A stretch of 64,000 nt of DNA from Dysidea avara (GCF_963678975.1 NC_089279.1:34353297-34417296), one strand, 5' to 3'. Positions 1 to 12,696 are shown, counted from the first letter of the stretch. Notes: generated by a model not told the origin, from the sequence alone. A program made the numbers and translations.

Positions 1-184
1 TGCTTCTAAGCTCCTGTCACTACCTTAAAATAGGGAGTATTGTACGAATCAGTAGGGACTTTCACTATCTATATTTACTTATTAGTAAACTGGTGGTTGA
101 TTAGCTGGGGAGTTACAGTGATATGTACTGTTGGAAATTAGGGTTGTATGGAATAGTTTATCATTTCATCCTACTTTCTTACAG

Positions 185-3100
185 ATGACTGAGTTTAGAT
201 TAGACGAAGAGTTTGCACCATGCTATTCAGGTACATAATTATTGTGTCAATTGCTTTTGTATGTTTTGTATGTACAGTAGAGTCTCTTTATTCAGTGACG
301 GAAAACAAGGAATCTTAATCTGGCTTAATGGATACCAAGAGTTTTAGAGCCTATTTGCTTGTAATATAAGGCTTAGCTGTTTCAGAGTGTAATGTGTATG
401 CCATTGGGACCAAAACCTTGTATTTGTTTCTATTGTGTCCTTACTTCAGAAGGTTTAAGAGAGGCTACAACAGTAACCAGACTATAAGAAAAATGCTGCA
501 GCCTTTAATAAAAGCCTGGCTGGGTTCAAAAAGTTATGAAATCAAAAGTGGTGGCCTAGAAGTGACTGCAGTGATGTTGCTATGAATTGAAGAAAGTCGT
601 ACTATTATTTTACAGCATGATTGTGTTAGATGTTGCATTTTACAGCTACACAACAGGCTGTAGCGTTAGTCATCGATTATCAACCACCTAAGCTTTAACG
701 TGCCATAACTCGGGCATCCGACATCATAGAGCAGCGACATTTTGGATGGAGCTGCATCTATTATCTCCAAATACACACTAAAAAATCTACTCCACAATCA
801 AAAGTATATGAGAATCGAGAATAGTGTCAATTATAGCAAACAGCATGGGTCTATCAATTATCAACTGTCTCTACCTATTATCGACTTGTATGTAAATTTC
901 AATTGCCTATTATTGACCAATTCCAAGAAATGGAGCATAACTCCTATGAATTTGTACAAGTAATAAAACTATGCTAACACCTTAGCCACTAACATGACAA
1001 GGGTCTACACCTAAAATATGAATCAAATTGAACTTTCTGTTCAAGAGATATTCACACATTGAGTAGATAATTTTTATGTACATTCACATAATACTTCACA
1101 CATGCTTGTAAACACTACCTAGTTGTCCATTCACTAGTTTTCATTAGTACATACAGTCCACCCAATCCCTCATCAACTTTCCACAGAATGCGATAGATGA
1201 GACACCTTGGAAGTTACAGCAATTGTAGTCACTGTCAATTATCATCATATTCACCATTTCTGAGTCAAGCATGGCACAGGCACCACTGGTGTCTTCAACT
1301 TATTTTGCAGAACTCTGAAGTATCCTTTCCTTCCGCTTTACTTCCCTCCTTTTTACTTTGCTTTCTTTGTCTTGCACCTCTCCTAATTATTTTTCTTAGC
1401 TTCTTGTTCCTCTTCTCTTCTTTTTCACCTTCTAAAATTACCACTAAAACATAAAGTATTTATGATGAATGATTACAACAATAAATAGATTACATTATTG
1501 GGACCTTGTACAGAATGTAGCCAATAGCTCAGTATAGCTAGACATTCAGACAAAATGCACTCCTAATCTCACAAGATCATTTATTACCCCCTTTTTGATT
1601 TCTTAACTGCCATAGATTGTTATAGCTACTTCTTTACCTGTTTCCTCAGTCCCATGGCAATCTTGCCAATTTATCATCAGAGTCTCAAGATTTATCTTCC
1701 TCAGAGCTAGTTTTATCGTGAATGAGGTTTTGTCCATCCAGAATTATGTATTTAGTACTGTAGATGGAACACCATGTAGTTCTTCCGCTTCATTCATTCA
1801 ACAAAACCACGTTCATTGCGACTGCTCATCAGCTTGTTGTGCCAGTTCAACACCACTATGCTTGGTGCCTTTCCATGTTTGATTTCTAGTCTTTATGATA
1901 TCGTATGAGCGCTGAATAGTCCGAAGGGAGAACAAGTTCAATGAGTCTCTTAACTTGCATATTCGTAAAATCACGTAATTACTTGGATACTACTGGTCAA
2001 TAGTTGGTGTAGCCTAGTGGTCGATAATAAGTGGTGGTTTGATAATCGATGACTTATGCTACTGTACATATCTTAGACATATACATGTAACATATCTTCA
2101 AACACTATCAGTTGTCATTACTCATTGTTTGATATTAACGTTAACAGTTGGAGAGATTAGTAGTGGATCTCCTTTACCTTCATTAAAACCTAGTGATGTT
2201 AGTATCTCACTTAGTCCCAGCAACAGCCTACAGTCAAACATTCTTGTTCCACTTAAAAATGCCGTAGTACAGATTAATACATTGAAGAGGCTTGTGGAAG
2301 ACTGTACTGAGAAAGTGAAGGATCGTGAGGTGAAGTTGCAACAATTGCTGGCAAAGAAGAACGATTGTGCCACTTTAGAAGAGGAAACTTTAAGACCACA
2401 GGTAACTATTATTATTTAAGTTACTCCACTTTGTGCATATGTGACTCAGTCTGGGAAAACCAGTCTTATCGCCCATGTCAGCAGGTTAGATTTTTCACCT
2501 AGAACACAAAGCTATGTACATGAATAAACTACCTAATTTCACTATCAAAATTAGCTAGACTTGAGTGGTCTGGTTTTGCTGGCTGCTTTTCCCAGCCATC
2601 CGTGCATGCGGTGTGGGGCTTTAATGGTGGTCAGCCTGGGGATGGCTGTATGTGGCTGTACAGCTCCGTGGTGTTGAATAAATACCTCTGCTGTTAATTT
2701 CCTTTCATTGTAGCCAGTTTTGAGACCTGAATGGCCCATAACTTGGCCTAAAATTCATCCCTACACCTTCATTCCTTTTCAGTTTTTAACAGCCTCTTGC
2801 CCTCCTTCTGAGCTCCCACCTCCCTCCCCTTTTGGAGCTTGCCTGATATAGTCAACCATGGTTTTAAAACTATCTAAAATAGTGGGAAACTTAGTTGTTG
2901 GCTACTTGCACAGTGGATGCTCTGGAAGGTAAGGAATTGGTGTAAAATGTGTGAAAATTTGGTACACATAGCTTCAACCATTGGCGAGCTACAACAAACC
3001 GTCATTTCTCGATACTTTTAAATAGGCAATAAGACCAGTTTTCCCACATATACATATGGAGAGTATAGTTTCTTGTTATGCACAGTGCATTACTCACACT

Positions 3101-6100
3101 ATATACAACACACACATGCACGCACGCACACACACACACACGCACACGCACACACGCACAGCAAAGCTTTTGGCTGCTGCAAGCAGTCATGCCTGCCCAG
3201 TGAACCAGCACTGGGACACCTGTGCACCACTCAGGTGCTAAGAGTCAGCGCTGGCAAATCCTCCTGGGGTAGGGCTAATAACCTGCTGAAGGCTGTACCA
3301 TGTCTCACAGGTGAAGGTGTGGGCACCAAAGTCCCATCTGGACCTTCACCTGCTATGCGAGACATGGACAGTTGGCATTTGCTTACCCAGTTTACATCAG
3401 GTCCCCATTAATACAGTTGGGTAGACTGGAGCAATGTGAGTAAAGTTTCTTGCACAAGGAAACAATAACAACACTAATGTGGTATAACCAGGAATCAAAC
3501 CTGGGACCTTTCGATTACTAGGCTAATGCCCTAACCGCTTAGCTATGCTGCCGCATGCACACACGCACGCACGCGCGCGCGCACACACACAACACACATT
3601 TACGAACTATTAATTTTGTAAATGAATTTGGATGTGTTCTAAAGGAATTAGATGAATCAACAAAAGAATTAGAAGAATGTGAAAAGCGCCTCAAGAGTAT
3701 GGATGAATCTCTCGTCACTGCACAGAAAGGTAGTGAAGGTTTGGTTAAACGTTTGATGATGCTAGAAAAAGCAATGAAGGAACAAAACTATGGCAGTAAC
3801 AGTGAACTGAGTTCCATTCAAAGGTAAAATTTAATTATTACGTGTCTCTCATTGTATAAAAAGTATATACACACAGTAGTGTGTTAACAGCCAAAAAAGC
3901 CAGCACACCACATCATGATATTTTGACAGAAAGAAAAATGTAGCTCTGTGTTCCCTTCTCCGCTGTTTTGTTGTAATGTTGCTGTAATATAGAGGTTTAT
4001 ATATTACATATAGAGGCTGTGATATGTTCCCTTCTCCACAATTTTGTTGTTCCCACCACTTTTGCATGTTTGTGTAGCAGTAAACCTGCCAGATTACCTT
4101 TTTACATGTGACTAACCTCTCTTATCAATACTTTTGTCCATGTGGCTCCTAGCTAGCTAACAACAACATTCTTAAAGGTAACAAGAGCAAATGTTTTATT
4201 TGACATGTCCTATCAGTACTTGCATCAGCTTACATATTCATATACAAGTCATTGTTATTGTTATTGTTATTAGTGCTTTACAGTGACCTGCACTAAAGGT
4301 CTGGCAGCAACATGTGCTGCAGCCTTAGGATTACCTAACCTAATTTCAAGGACTTAGACTTAGTGACTTATAGCTGAAAAGGTATAACAGAAAAGGGGAC
4401 AAAGTAAGGAAAAAAAATCCCTCCAACCCCAGGATAATATTGTAATGTCATGAACCTTATCATTACAATATTAACTTAAGATGTGGCTATACTGAAGTGA
4501 CTTTTACATATATGAGCAATCATGGCTATTAGCCAGTATATATTATTAACAGAGATAATTATCATGCATCTGTATTTTCAGTGAACAAGCCCAAGTAAAA
4601 GAACAAGAGAAACAAGGACTGTATAACAGTCTCCAAGATACTTACAAAAAAGAGTAAGTACCATTTACAGTTAGCGTGTGAGTTGTAGCTGCTTTGCAAT
4701 TGATTTCAGTAGAGATGTTGAAAGACTAAGTAATGAGCTAGCAGAGTTAAAGGTGAGAAAGAGACAGTATTAGATGAGATGGAGAGAGAGAGAAAGATAC
4801 TTGATGAAACCATGCAACTATTACGAGAACAAGTCCACAGCTATGACACTGATTTTGTCGCTGAGCGTCAATCTCGAGAGAAACTAGTGAGAGATTATCA
4901 GAAATTGCAGCAACAGTTTAAGGAAAAAGAACAACAGCTTTGTAGATTTCATGACTATTTTGCCACAAACAAGTTTACTCAAGATGAACTGGTGGTAGAT
5001 AGCAATCAACTACGACAACAGATTAATCAGGTTACTAATGAGTGTGAGCAGCTAAGGAGGTCACAACAACAAAAAGATGATAGACTCACTCAACTCAGCA
5101 ATCAGATTACTACTGAGTTACAAATCAAGGGACGTGTGTTAACTGAAAATCAAACTCTAAGAGACAACCTTCAGATGAAGAAATCTGAGATTCATCGACT
5201 CAACACTGAATGTAGCTTTCAAAGACAACAGTTAACAACAGAGAATGATAGGCTCAAGGAGCACATCCACACACTAGAACTAACTGTGAATAGGAAACAC
5301 CAACAACAAGTTTGTTTAAAATAGTAATAGTATGCACTGACTGTACATATTTGATTTTACTTAGCTGGGTGGCCATTTTACAAATCCAGTGCCATATGGG
5401 TAAGTACATAGGTGCAAGGTGTACAGTACCTGGTAAAGGTAGTGTGTGAGAATATGTGTATGTAATGAATGTGCTAGTTCTATACAGGGCTACATGCTGT
5501 TCTGTAAAATGCCATACATGCACTTTGATATTTACTCATAGCCAAAGATCCAACTCTAATGTCTACAGTCCTTTGCCACAAACATCATTCCAACATAAGG
5601 AAAAGGTATGCTGTGTTTACTCTGTAATATATGTTTCTAATTTCTTGAAAGTTATTTGTATATAGCTGTCTGAAAGAGACTGAATATAGCCTATTAAGAC
5701 CACATAATCAAGGGCGGATCCAGTGGGGGGGTCTCGAGATTCCTCTCAGGTTGAACTTCGAACAGGAAATCTAAGACAGAAAGTGCGAGGAGGAAAGCAA
5801 CAGACCACAAAAGATCGATATACTCTAATAGAGCAGTCCCATTATGATTTAGCATCACATGATGATAGCTCATGCACGTGATATAGGTTGTTTAAAGTTC
5901 AGCAAATGGCAGAAGACACACACTTACTGTGAGTGGAAGAGCTGGCAACTGCAAGGAAACAATGGCGTTTGTAGTCACTGATATTGTTGTATAGGAACGT
6001 CTGATTTGTATAATCTTCTATATAAAGTAGTGTTTTACTGCCAGTACTTTCCTTTTGTGGTAATGCACCTGACTCCACCCAGCATTTGGTCTGTATGGGC

Positions 6101-7482
6101 ACGTGATATCACTTGGCTGTTCTTGAGACCTCACCCAGAAGACACAGAATACACTGAGCTCTGGTCCCCGCACTCGACAGTATGAATTACGGAGTGACAC
6201 AGGAGTTAACTACTTCAGTAGTTCTTCAACTTGGTCAGGAAGAAGTGTGATGAACAAGTGTTCCATCATTCGTCATGACTACTGTGTGCTAGGAAGTTGT
6301 GATGTAGTAAGTAGAGATGGGGTAACGCGTTACGTAATATATATTACAATTCACGATTCTTTGTGTATTATAACGCATTACTTTTGGAAATGCAGTAATA
6401 TAACTTTAATTTACTTTTGGAAACTATAATTAGTTACTAGTAACGAAAAAAGTAATACTATTACGTAATGAGTAACTAGAAGCGAAAAGTAACAAAGTTT
6501 GTCTAAAGGCACATTTTATGTATGAATGCTACAGCTGTACACCGGATGTGTTGAGTTGTATATGTGAATTTTAGGGGGTTACCCTTCACCCAGTTAGAGA
6601 TCCCCCTCTTGAAAAATCTTGGATCCACCCCTGATAATTATGATCGCGTGGGTGTGGTACATATGCTGTACAGTAAAAGCATAATTTATGTCATTTGTTT
6701 TATTTATCACTTTAGCCTGGTAGTCTCCACACTAGTGTGTCACCTACTAAGTAAGTTAATATACATAAAATGTATGACATTTTGTATGCCTGCTGTTGTT
6801 TTGTGACAGCTCACATTACTCCTTGTTGTTTACTCATAGCCAAAGACGCAATGCTAATTTCTACAGTCCTCCACCACAAACGTCATTTCCTGTTGCTGCC
6901 CAATATAAGGAACATCAACAGGTATGTTGTGTAATGTGCTCATCACACCATACAAGTTTGTATGCATGCATAATTATGTGCATGCAAGTCATCTCCTAAC
7001 ACATGAGACTTCATACAGTAAAGCTGTTTCACCATGGATAAATGATTTCAAAGTTTGGCTAAGTAAAAAAAATGGTCAACATTAATTTCGATTTGCTAGC
7101 CAATCCTTAGCCTTGAAAAGTTATGTTATAGCACTACAAAAAGGCAGCATGAATGTTTCTTTAGTGGTGGATTTGTTGCATGCAAAGTGGATGAAAAGTT
7201 TTGTTTAGAATTGTAAGAACTTTCCTTCTATAGCTAAAATGATTTACCCTAGAATTTACCTAATCCTGTTACATACTTCATGTGTATTACATTCGTAGCT
7301 AGTGTACATTCCACGGTGATTTTAATTTTGCAGTTATCATGTATGTGTTTTGTTAATAGCCTGCTACCATGCCTGCATACTCGCCCAGTTATCAACGAGA
7401 CTTTGTTTGTCCCATTTGTGCAAGAAATGATTTTACAACATTAAGGCAGTTGCAGGAACATGCTGCTACCTGTTGTACATAG
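185..7482 (+). CDS. NEMO/optineurin-like ubiquitin-binding coiled-coil protein, spliced
   Basis: Phase-consistent exons: 185-230, 2148-2401, 3645-3823, 4582-4653, 4710-5323, then 5542-5605 or 6840-6921, then 7360-7482 (stop TAG). The protein is about 450 residues; human NEMO has 419. Most of it is coiled coil. The 4710-5323 exon encodes DFVAERQSREKL, very close to the UBAN motif of NEMO and optineurin that binds linear ubiquitin chains. The last exon encodes CPIC, 13 residues, H, 4 residues, C: a C2HC finger like the one ending NEMO and optineurin. By family this is a cytosolic ubiquitin-reading scaffold (IKK signalling or selective autophagy). The ATG at 185 follows a good acceptor, so a non-coding first exon probably lies upstream; an earlier coding start outside the window is possible. 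One oddity: the frame breaks by one base near 4753-4756. I cannot say whether it is NEMO, optineurin or ancestral to both. Confidence 0.8.
2565..2800. repeat. Dispersed repeat family A, copy 1
   Basis: The stretch with ATGGCTGTATGTGGCTGTAC, a CCCATAACTTGG core and a pyrimidine-rich end recurs in the same order at 22165-22410. No coding potential is seen. It lies in the second intron of the NEMO-like gene. Confidence 0.6.
3108..3163. repeat. (CA)n microsatellite
   Basis: A CA-rich simple repeat with CG interruptions. It directly abuts the SINE-like element that follows. Confidence 0.85.
3165..3555 (-). mobile_element. tRNA-derived SINE
   Basis: Read on the minus strand, 3553-3482 is tRNA-like: an A box (TAGCTAAGCGG), an anticodon loop with AGT (tRNA-Thr-like), and a B box (GGTTTGATTCC) inside a good T stem. 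The acceptor stem no longer pairs well, so this is a SINE head or tRNA pseudogene, not a working tRNA. The rest (3165-3480), including GGGTAGACTGGAGCAATGTG, resembles central domains of widespread invertebrate SINEs (from memory). CA repeats flank it on both sides. Confidence 0.65.
3554..3599. repeat. (CA)n/(CG)n microsatellite
   Basis: A simple CA/CG alternating tract on the tRNA-head side of the SINE, matching the CA tract at its other end. Confidence 0.85.
5542..5605 (+). other. Alternative penultimate exon, copy A
   Basis: This 64-base exon lies after TTTACTCATAG and before GTATGC. It encodes QRSNSNVYSPLPQTSF and a short basic tail. It enters in phase 2 (its first C completes TAC with the preceding exon ending at 5323) and leaves in phase 0, joining the zinc-finger exon at 7360. 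Confidence 0.75.
5709..6633. mobile_element. Non-autonomous DNA transposon in the alternative-exon intron
   Basis: The left end reads CAAGGGCGGATCCAG and the right end, reversed, CAGGGGTGGATCCAAG. ATAAT flanks both sides, a possible 5-bp target duplication. It sits between the two alternative exons of the NEMO-like gene. Inside (about 6320-6500) is a TAACG/GTAAT-rich segment like the hAT-like elements at 42367 and 63819, perhaps nested. No transposase is seen. Confidence 0.55.
6840..6921 (+). other. Alternative penultimate exon, copy B
   Basis: This 82-base exon encodes QRRNANFYSPPPQTSF plus a longer tail. It is clearly homologous to 5542-5605, including the flanking TTTACTCATAG acceptor tract. 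It also enters in phase 2 and leaves in phase 0. Using both copies in one transcript would break the frame, so the pair should be mutually exclusive. Confidence 0.75.
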
Positions 7483-9959
7483 TAACACAGTAGAACCGAC
7501 TGCCAGCTACGTACTTTGTGTGATGCTAAAGCTGTTAAACAAATTTAAATCTTTGTTTTTTGTGACTCATTTGTAGTTTGTATTTGTAACCAGATTTTGG
7601 AAAATCATTCTTTGTGAAATACATAGAAATCTGTACTTTGCTGTGTCGCCATAGAAGCACTTGTGCACCTGTTAAAATATTTCACAGAATTTGTTGTAAT
7701 TCAAGGTACTGACTAATGATTCTAATCATTGTAAAGCTGAAGTTTGGAATTCAATTTTGATCATTAACCAGCTACTACTGAATAGCAATCTACTTCTTCT
7801 TTTTTGTTTTTATTTTATTTTTTGTATGATGTACTGTTTATAGTTATACTTGCTTTTTAAAACTATTATTTCAAAATTTATGCCAACTTTATTAATTCCT
7901 TATTTCCTGTCACCCACCCACATGCCACTTTGCCCTATATACTACATTGGTAATTATTTAAATTTAAATTTTGTGTTGAAGATCGAGATACTCTAACAGA
8001 GCAGCAGCTATAAACTTATCACTCAGTTATTCTGCTAGAGCAGTTAAAACCATATGCATCATTTAGAATAAAAGTGGTACTTTGCAATTGACTCTCAATT
8101 TCTTGGAAAGTGATAGTTACATGTTACACTATAATAACTGGTTTACAATCCTTTAAAACAAAAGACTACAGAGCTTGTAGGGCTCGTACCATTTGCAGCA
8201 TTTTGATCATGTTACTGGTTACTATCATACCACAAAATGGTTAACTTTTCCACAATTAGTTATGTACCACTAATATAATGTTTTACCTACAAATTATCAA
8301 GTATGTATATCTGAAAATTTGCAGAAAGGAGAAAAATGCATGGCTGCACCTGGGCAGCTTCAAAATTATTTCATAGATCTACTAGTGGAGTTGTGTTGCA
8401 TTATTGTAGAAGCACTTTTTCATGTTTTGTACTTCAATATGGTGAGAATAAATTTGCTAACTGGCAAGTTAGATGAAATCTGTCTACGAGGTCACTGTAA
8501 AGGCTGCTTCATTGTAAAATTTTGTTGTTTGCAAAGTGACCTGGAATGCCTAAAGCCACAGAATAGGATCAAAATGTACAATGGGGGAAAAGTATAGTGG
8601 AATTCAAGATGCCCACAAAAACTATAGTAAAACAATGTATGGGCACTCACAAGAAAGTGTGTTACGCACTGATTGCACTCTGTGATATAATAATTATGTG
8701 CTCTCTAAGTTTCTAATTTTCCACACTATGTTATAATAATATCTCATGTACTGTAAATGACGACAGTTTGGCATGACTGGCTAATTTATATAAATGTTGA
8801 ATTGTTCAATATATTGAGTTTGTATGCTTCATCTACATTCCAATCTTCCAACCATAAATAACCCACAGAGTATATTTGTGACAGGGCCTGCGAAAATAGG
8901 GCATGTGGACACATAAAATTTGCCTAATTTTTCCAAGCTTTCATGGCTCATAATGTTTGATATGGCCATGAAATTTTCGGCATTTGTTGCACATTTAATT
9001 GTCTTTATAATGCAAGTTATTTAGAATGCAGATATTCTATTCCAGTACCGAGATATGATCCATTGTATGACAAAGTGTAGTTTGTGCCCACATGCCCTAT
9101 TTTTGCAGGTCCAGTCACATTTTTTGTTTCTCAAAAAAGAATCACAAGTTGCACGATTTGTTGTCACAGACACTCACTGTTTATTGTATTGCTGGCTTTT
9201 GTTTGCATGCCTTGACAAACTCAAGTCACCACTGAGTCTGGGATTTTTTTTTCTGCATTCTTGTTACATGTTTCTGACTCCCTGTATTCACAGGCTTTAG
9301 CCTTCTCACAGGTCCCTAGTGGGATAGCATTTAATAAAAACTACCAATGTACGAACCTAGTTTAGATAATGTGAATCAGACAAGTATACATATAGATGTA
9401 ATCAAAATCCAACACACATACTGGGGTGTATTGTATGTGAAAAGCAAGTGAGCAATCAAAATTTGGAGTTGTTGTCACACGGTAGTCCCACCTAGCACTC
9501 AAATTACTAATGGAATGTTCTTGCCAAAACTAATGGAATGAGAATTTAATTAAGGATCACGCGTATGTACCGATCTATTGTAGCAGTCTTATATTCAAAT
9601 ATTATGGTGCTGAAAATATGTAATAAAACATTTTGATGGTGTCTGGATTTTGCTATTAAAATGAGTATAATTTATAGTAAGTCTCAAAGTTGGCCTATGG
9701 CCTACTTTGATGCAAAATACAGCCAAAACAGCTAAGCTGTGAAAAAAATGTAGCCATCAAGAAACAAACTAGTAATTTCTAAAAGATGTAGTATCAAAGG
9801 ATAGAGATCATATCATATATATATATACATTAGCGTCACTGCAGCTATTTCTGATATCATATCCCTTTCAAACTTTAGATAGCCAGTTTAATTTTTGGTA
9901 AATGAACTCATTTTAGATTAGTAGAATATGCCCATACATGCATAATACCAGGATTGATG
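7483..9959. other. 3' flank and intergenic stretch
   Basis: This holds the 3' untranslated region of the NEMO-like gene and AT-rich sequence. One MITE (8884-9118) and a CTCTAACAGAGCAG motif at 7990 that recurs near 5825, 13530 and 58915 are the only structures seen. The open frame at 8319-8597 has no recognisable protein features; part of it (about 8322-8370) resembles 59473-59525, suggesting a dispersed repeat. Confidence 0.5.
8884..9118. mobile_element. MITE with ~30-bp terminal inverted repeats
   Basis: The left end GCGAAAATAGGGCATGTGG is matched by the reverse complement of the right end (CCACATGCCCTATTTTTGC). The pairing extends to GTGAC at both outer edges. About 235 bp with no coding potential. 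Confidence 0.7.
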
Positions 9960-11600
9960 ACCTATAAAAAAGGCTGAGTAGTGAAGTGGCAGAGTTGAAG
10001 GTGAAGTTACAAGAGAATTAGGCCAGCCAAAAGTTAATGTGTATTTACAACATCAAGTTGACAGCTATGACATTGGTTTTGCAGTTAGTGTCAAACCCGA
10101 GAACTACATGTGGTGGATAACCAGACCCTAAGATAACAATTGAAGGAAAGAGAAGAAAAGTTTTGTAGATCAGTTTAGTGACAACTTTGCTACCAACAAG
10201 TTTGCACAAGACAGTCAACTATATACAACAACAGGTTGATCAGGTTACCAATGAAAGGACAAAAGACTTAAACATCTCAACAATCAAATTACTACTAATA
10301 CAAATCAAGAAAAGCGTGTTTACTGAAAATCAAAATCTTAGAGACAAGCTTCAGTTAACTTTATTGAGTATTTTAAAGTGATTTTAGGTGAGTACTCTAT
10401 TAGGATTTTGGCGAAAACATAGATTTAATTTTGAACCACTACTACATGAGCAAAATTCGATTCAGTGGTGTCAATAATGCACATACCAGCATTTTCCTTT
10501 TCACTTGATACTTGCAAAGAACCCCCATGCATGCAAGGCATACACTCTATTAGGGTTTTTGCAAAAAAAAACATGAGCAGTCCCTATTATGAATCACGTT
10601 TATTTATGGTTCATGATATAATTATTCATGCGGATTATAGTGGCATTCATGGTATTACAGTAACCATTCTTGTAAAACTTTAGCTAGATGGTCTCCATAC
10701 TAGTGCAATATTGTGAAACACGTTAAAATTAATGCATACTGCAGTTTGTAGTCCATATTTCCTGTGTGTTTGTGAGCGTGCAGATGATCTTTTTCTGTAG
10801 AATTGTTATGAAAACAGCTGATCACCAGCTACATCAATATGTCAATTATAAATATAGCAGGGTTAGTAGCATACTCAGAAAGTTTTGAGGCAATAAAAGC
10901 TCTATAATCTGAAAGTGTGATTCTAGAACTACTTTGGTACATGGCTAACAGCAAATTTAGGTAGATTTTATAGATCTTCAGAGCTTCCATAGGTTGTTTG
11001 TCTGTGTTCAGTACAGAGATTATTCACACTGACAGTCATAAACTAACTTTTTTTTTGTTAAGACTGTTCTGTTAGAGTATCTTTATTTCCTTGTTAATGC
11101 CAACTCCTGAACCATGGTGCCAATTGACCCTGGATTTGCTGCATTTCAATTTCCCTGCATCCATCTGGCACTATATATGTTCAAACTGCAAGTGTCAAAC
11201 TCAGCTGTTCAGTGCAATTGTAATAATTCTGGTATATTACTTCTTGACAGCTCAGTTTACTCTTGGTGCATGTTTATATATAGCACTATATGACTGTATA
11301 CCTCAAAGCACATACATCTATATATATCACTGTTTTGTATGCTAGTGCACCAAAAGGGCGTCAGAGTAGGTGCGACCAGTGAGGCCACCACTTTTGGCTG
11401 AAATTTAAAAAAGATTGCAAACTTGATGAAGTCAAAACTAGATACTCTAAATTGAGACTTACCACTTTCACTTTTACTCTGACTCCCCTGTAGTGCACAT
11501 TATCATTTGATACTTTACTCACAGCCAAAGAAGATCTGTATTTATACAGTATTTTACTACAACATGCAGCCATGCATGCATTCCCCATGAACAGGTATGT
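9960..11600 (+). pseudogene. Decayed partial duplicate of the NEMO-like gene
   Basis: 9968-10360 aligns in order with the gene's UBAN-containing exon (recognisable segments include CAGCTATGACATTGGTTTTG and GTTGATCAGGTTACCAATGA) but carries stops and frameshifts, including a stop soon after the ELKVKLQE segment. Around 10683, TGGTCTCCATACTAGTG matches intron sequence near 6722. 11513-11592 is a degraded third copy of the alternative exon, with its ACTCACAG acceptor and GTATGT donor intact. No zinc-finger exon copy was found. This is a 3' segmental duplication that lost function. Confidence 0.7.
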
Positions 11601-12287
11601 ACTTATTCCACTGGACAATCAGTAATTATAAACAGCTAGAGGGTCAGACATAAAAAAATGAGAGTCAACAATAGCTTATTTTATATATTACTGATTTTCA
11701 AGGCAACATTTTTTGTGTGAACTAAAGCCTTCACTAGTATTATCATATAGCCAAAGTTAATTGATGCTGAGCTAGGTTTTTAGGTAGCTATAGCTATAGG
11801 CCAACATTACTGATGTTAATTGCATGTTGGCAAGATAAAATCTGTGCAGAATTTTCCTTGCTACAATCTTGTTCACACATGTTGCTTTGTTTTTTCTGTT
11901 CATCCAGTGTTTGTTATTGCAACACTTAACGGGCAAGTACAGTGTATCTTGTCAGTGGTTTGTATATGTTAATTGTCCAGTTAACTATACGTACCAGACT
12001 ACCTTGCAAACCTTTAATTGCATCACTCATGGACCAATTCAAATTCTTTATATTTTATTATTGTCCGGCACAAGTTGATAATGGTGTGACTGGTAATTGC
12101 ATCCTTCAAACAGAAGTGTGCGGTAGGAATAATTTGTGTTGTAGTTTCATATATTCCGCAATTGGGACTGCCTGCAAGGAGAAAGCCTGTGCTGATGGCA
12201 GCAGCCCTTGCCTGCTAAGAGACTTTTCAATAGCTTAGTGTAGTCTATAGCTAGGCTGTAATAGAATTTTCCTTATCAACAGATCAA

Positions 12288-12523
12288 CTATACATGTGAC
12301 CAGATTTGCAATAAAGGTACCCTTTTCACACATTTTATGTCAGCGTGCACTAACAAATTAATGCAACACTTGACTAGCTAGTCCTTTTGATAATTAGTTT
12401 CAAAATAGCTAGTTACACTGAGCTGCAAGCTTCACCATTGGAAAATTTCAGGCAATTATAAGCTATAATAAAATGAAGCTTCAAATTTTGTGTGTGAAAA
12501 GGCAAATCTGGTCACATGTGGTT
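12288..12523. mobile_element. MITE with CATGTGACCAGATTTGC ends
   Basis: The left end ACATGTGACCAGATTTGC is inverted at the right as GCAAATCTGGTCACATGT. The inner AAGG..CTTTTCACACA also pairs with TGTGTGAAAAGG. About 236 bp, non-coding. A fragment of the same end occurs near 58735. Confidence 0.7.
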
Positions 12524-12696
12524 GAGTCAGTATGGCCAGTACACATGATGAGCTATAAGCTGAAGCTACAGTGGAAACAAACTCTCTGAATTAAAGTAGA
12601 AATGACCTCGAAAATTAGACGGAGATTTTGGTCCCTACATTTTTACCTCTGAAAGAGAACCTCTATTATTACAATAAATGAAGGCCTAAAAGTATA

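Noticed and set aside
3002-3411. Open frames over the CA tract and SINE
   Set aside because: Their composition follows the simple repeat and the SINE; no protein features.
3482-3553. Functional tRNA-Thr gene
   Set aside because: The A and B boxes are recognisable, but the acceptor stem has several mismatches and SINE sequence follows.
8319-8597. 92-residue open frame
   Set aside because: No domain; part of it resembles 59473-59525, suggesting a dispersed non-coding repeat.
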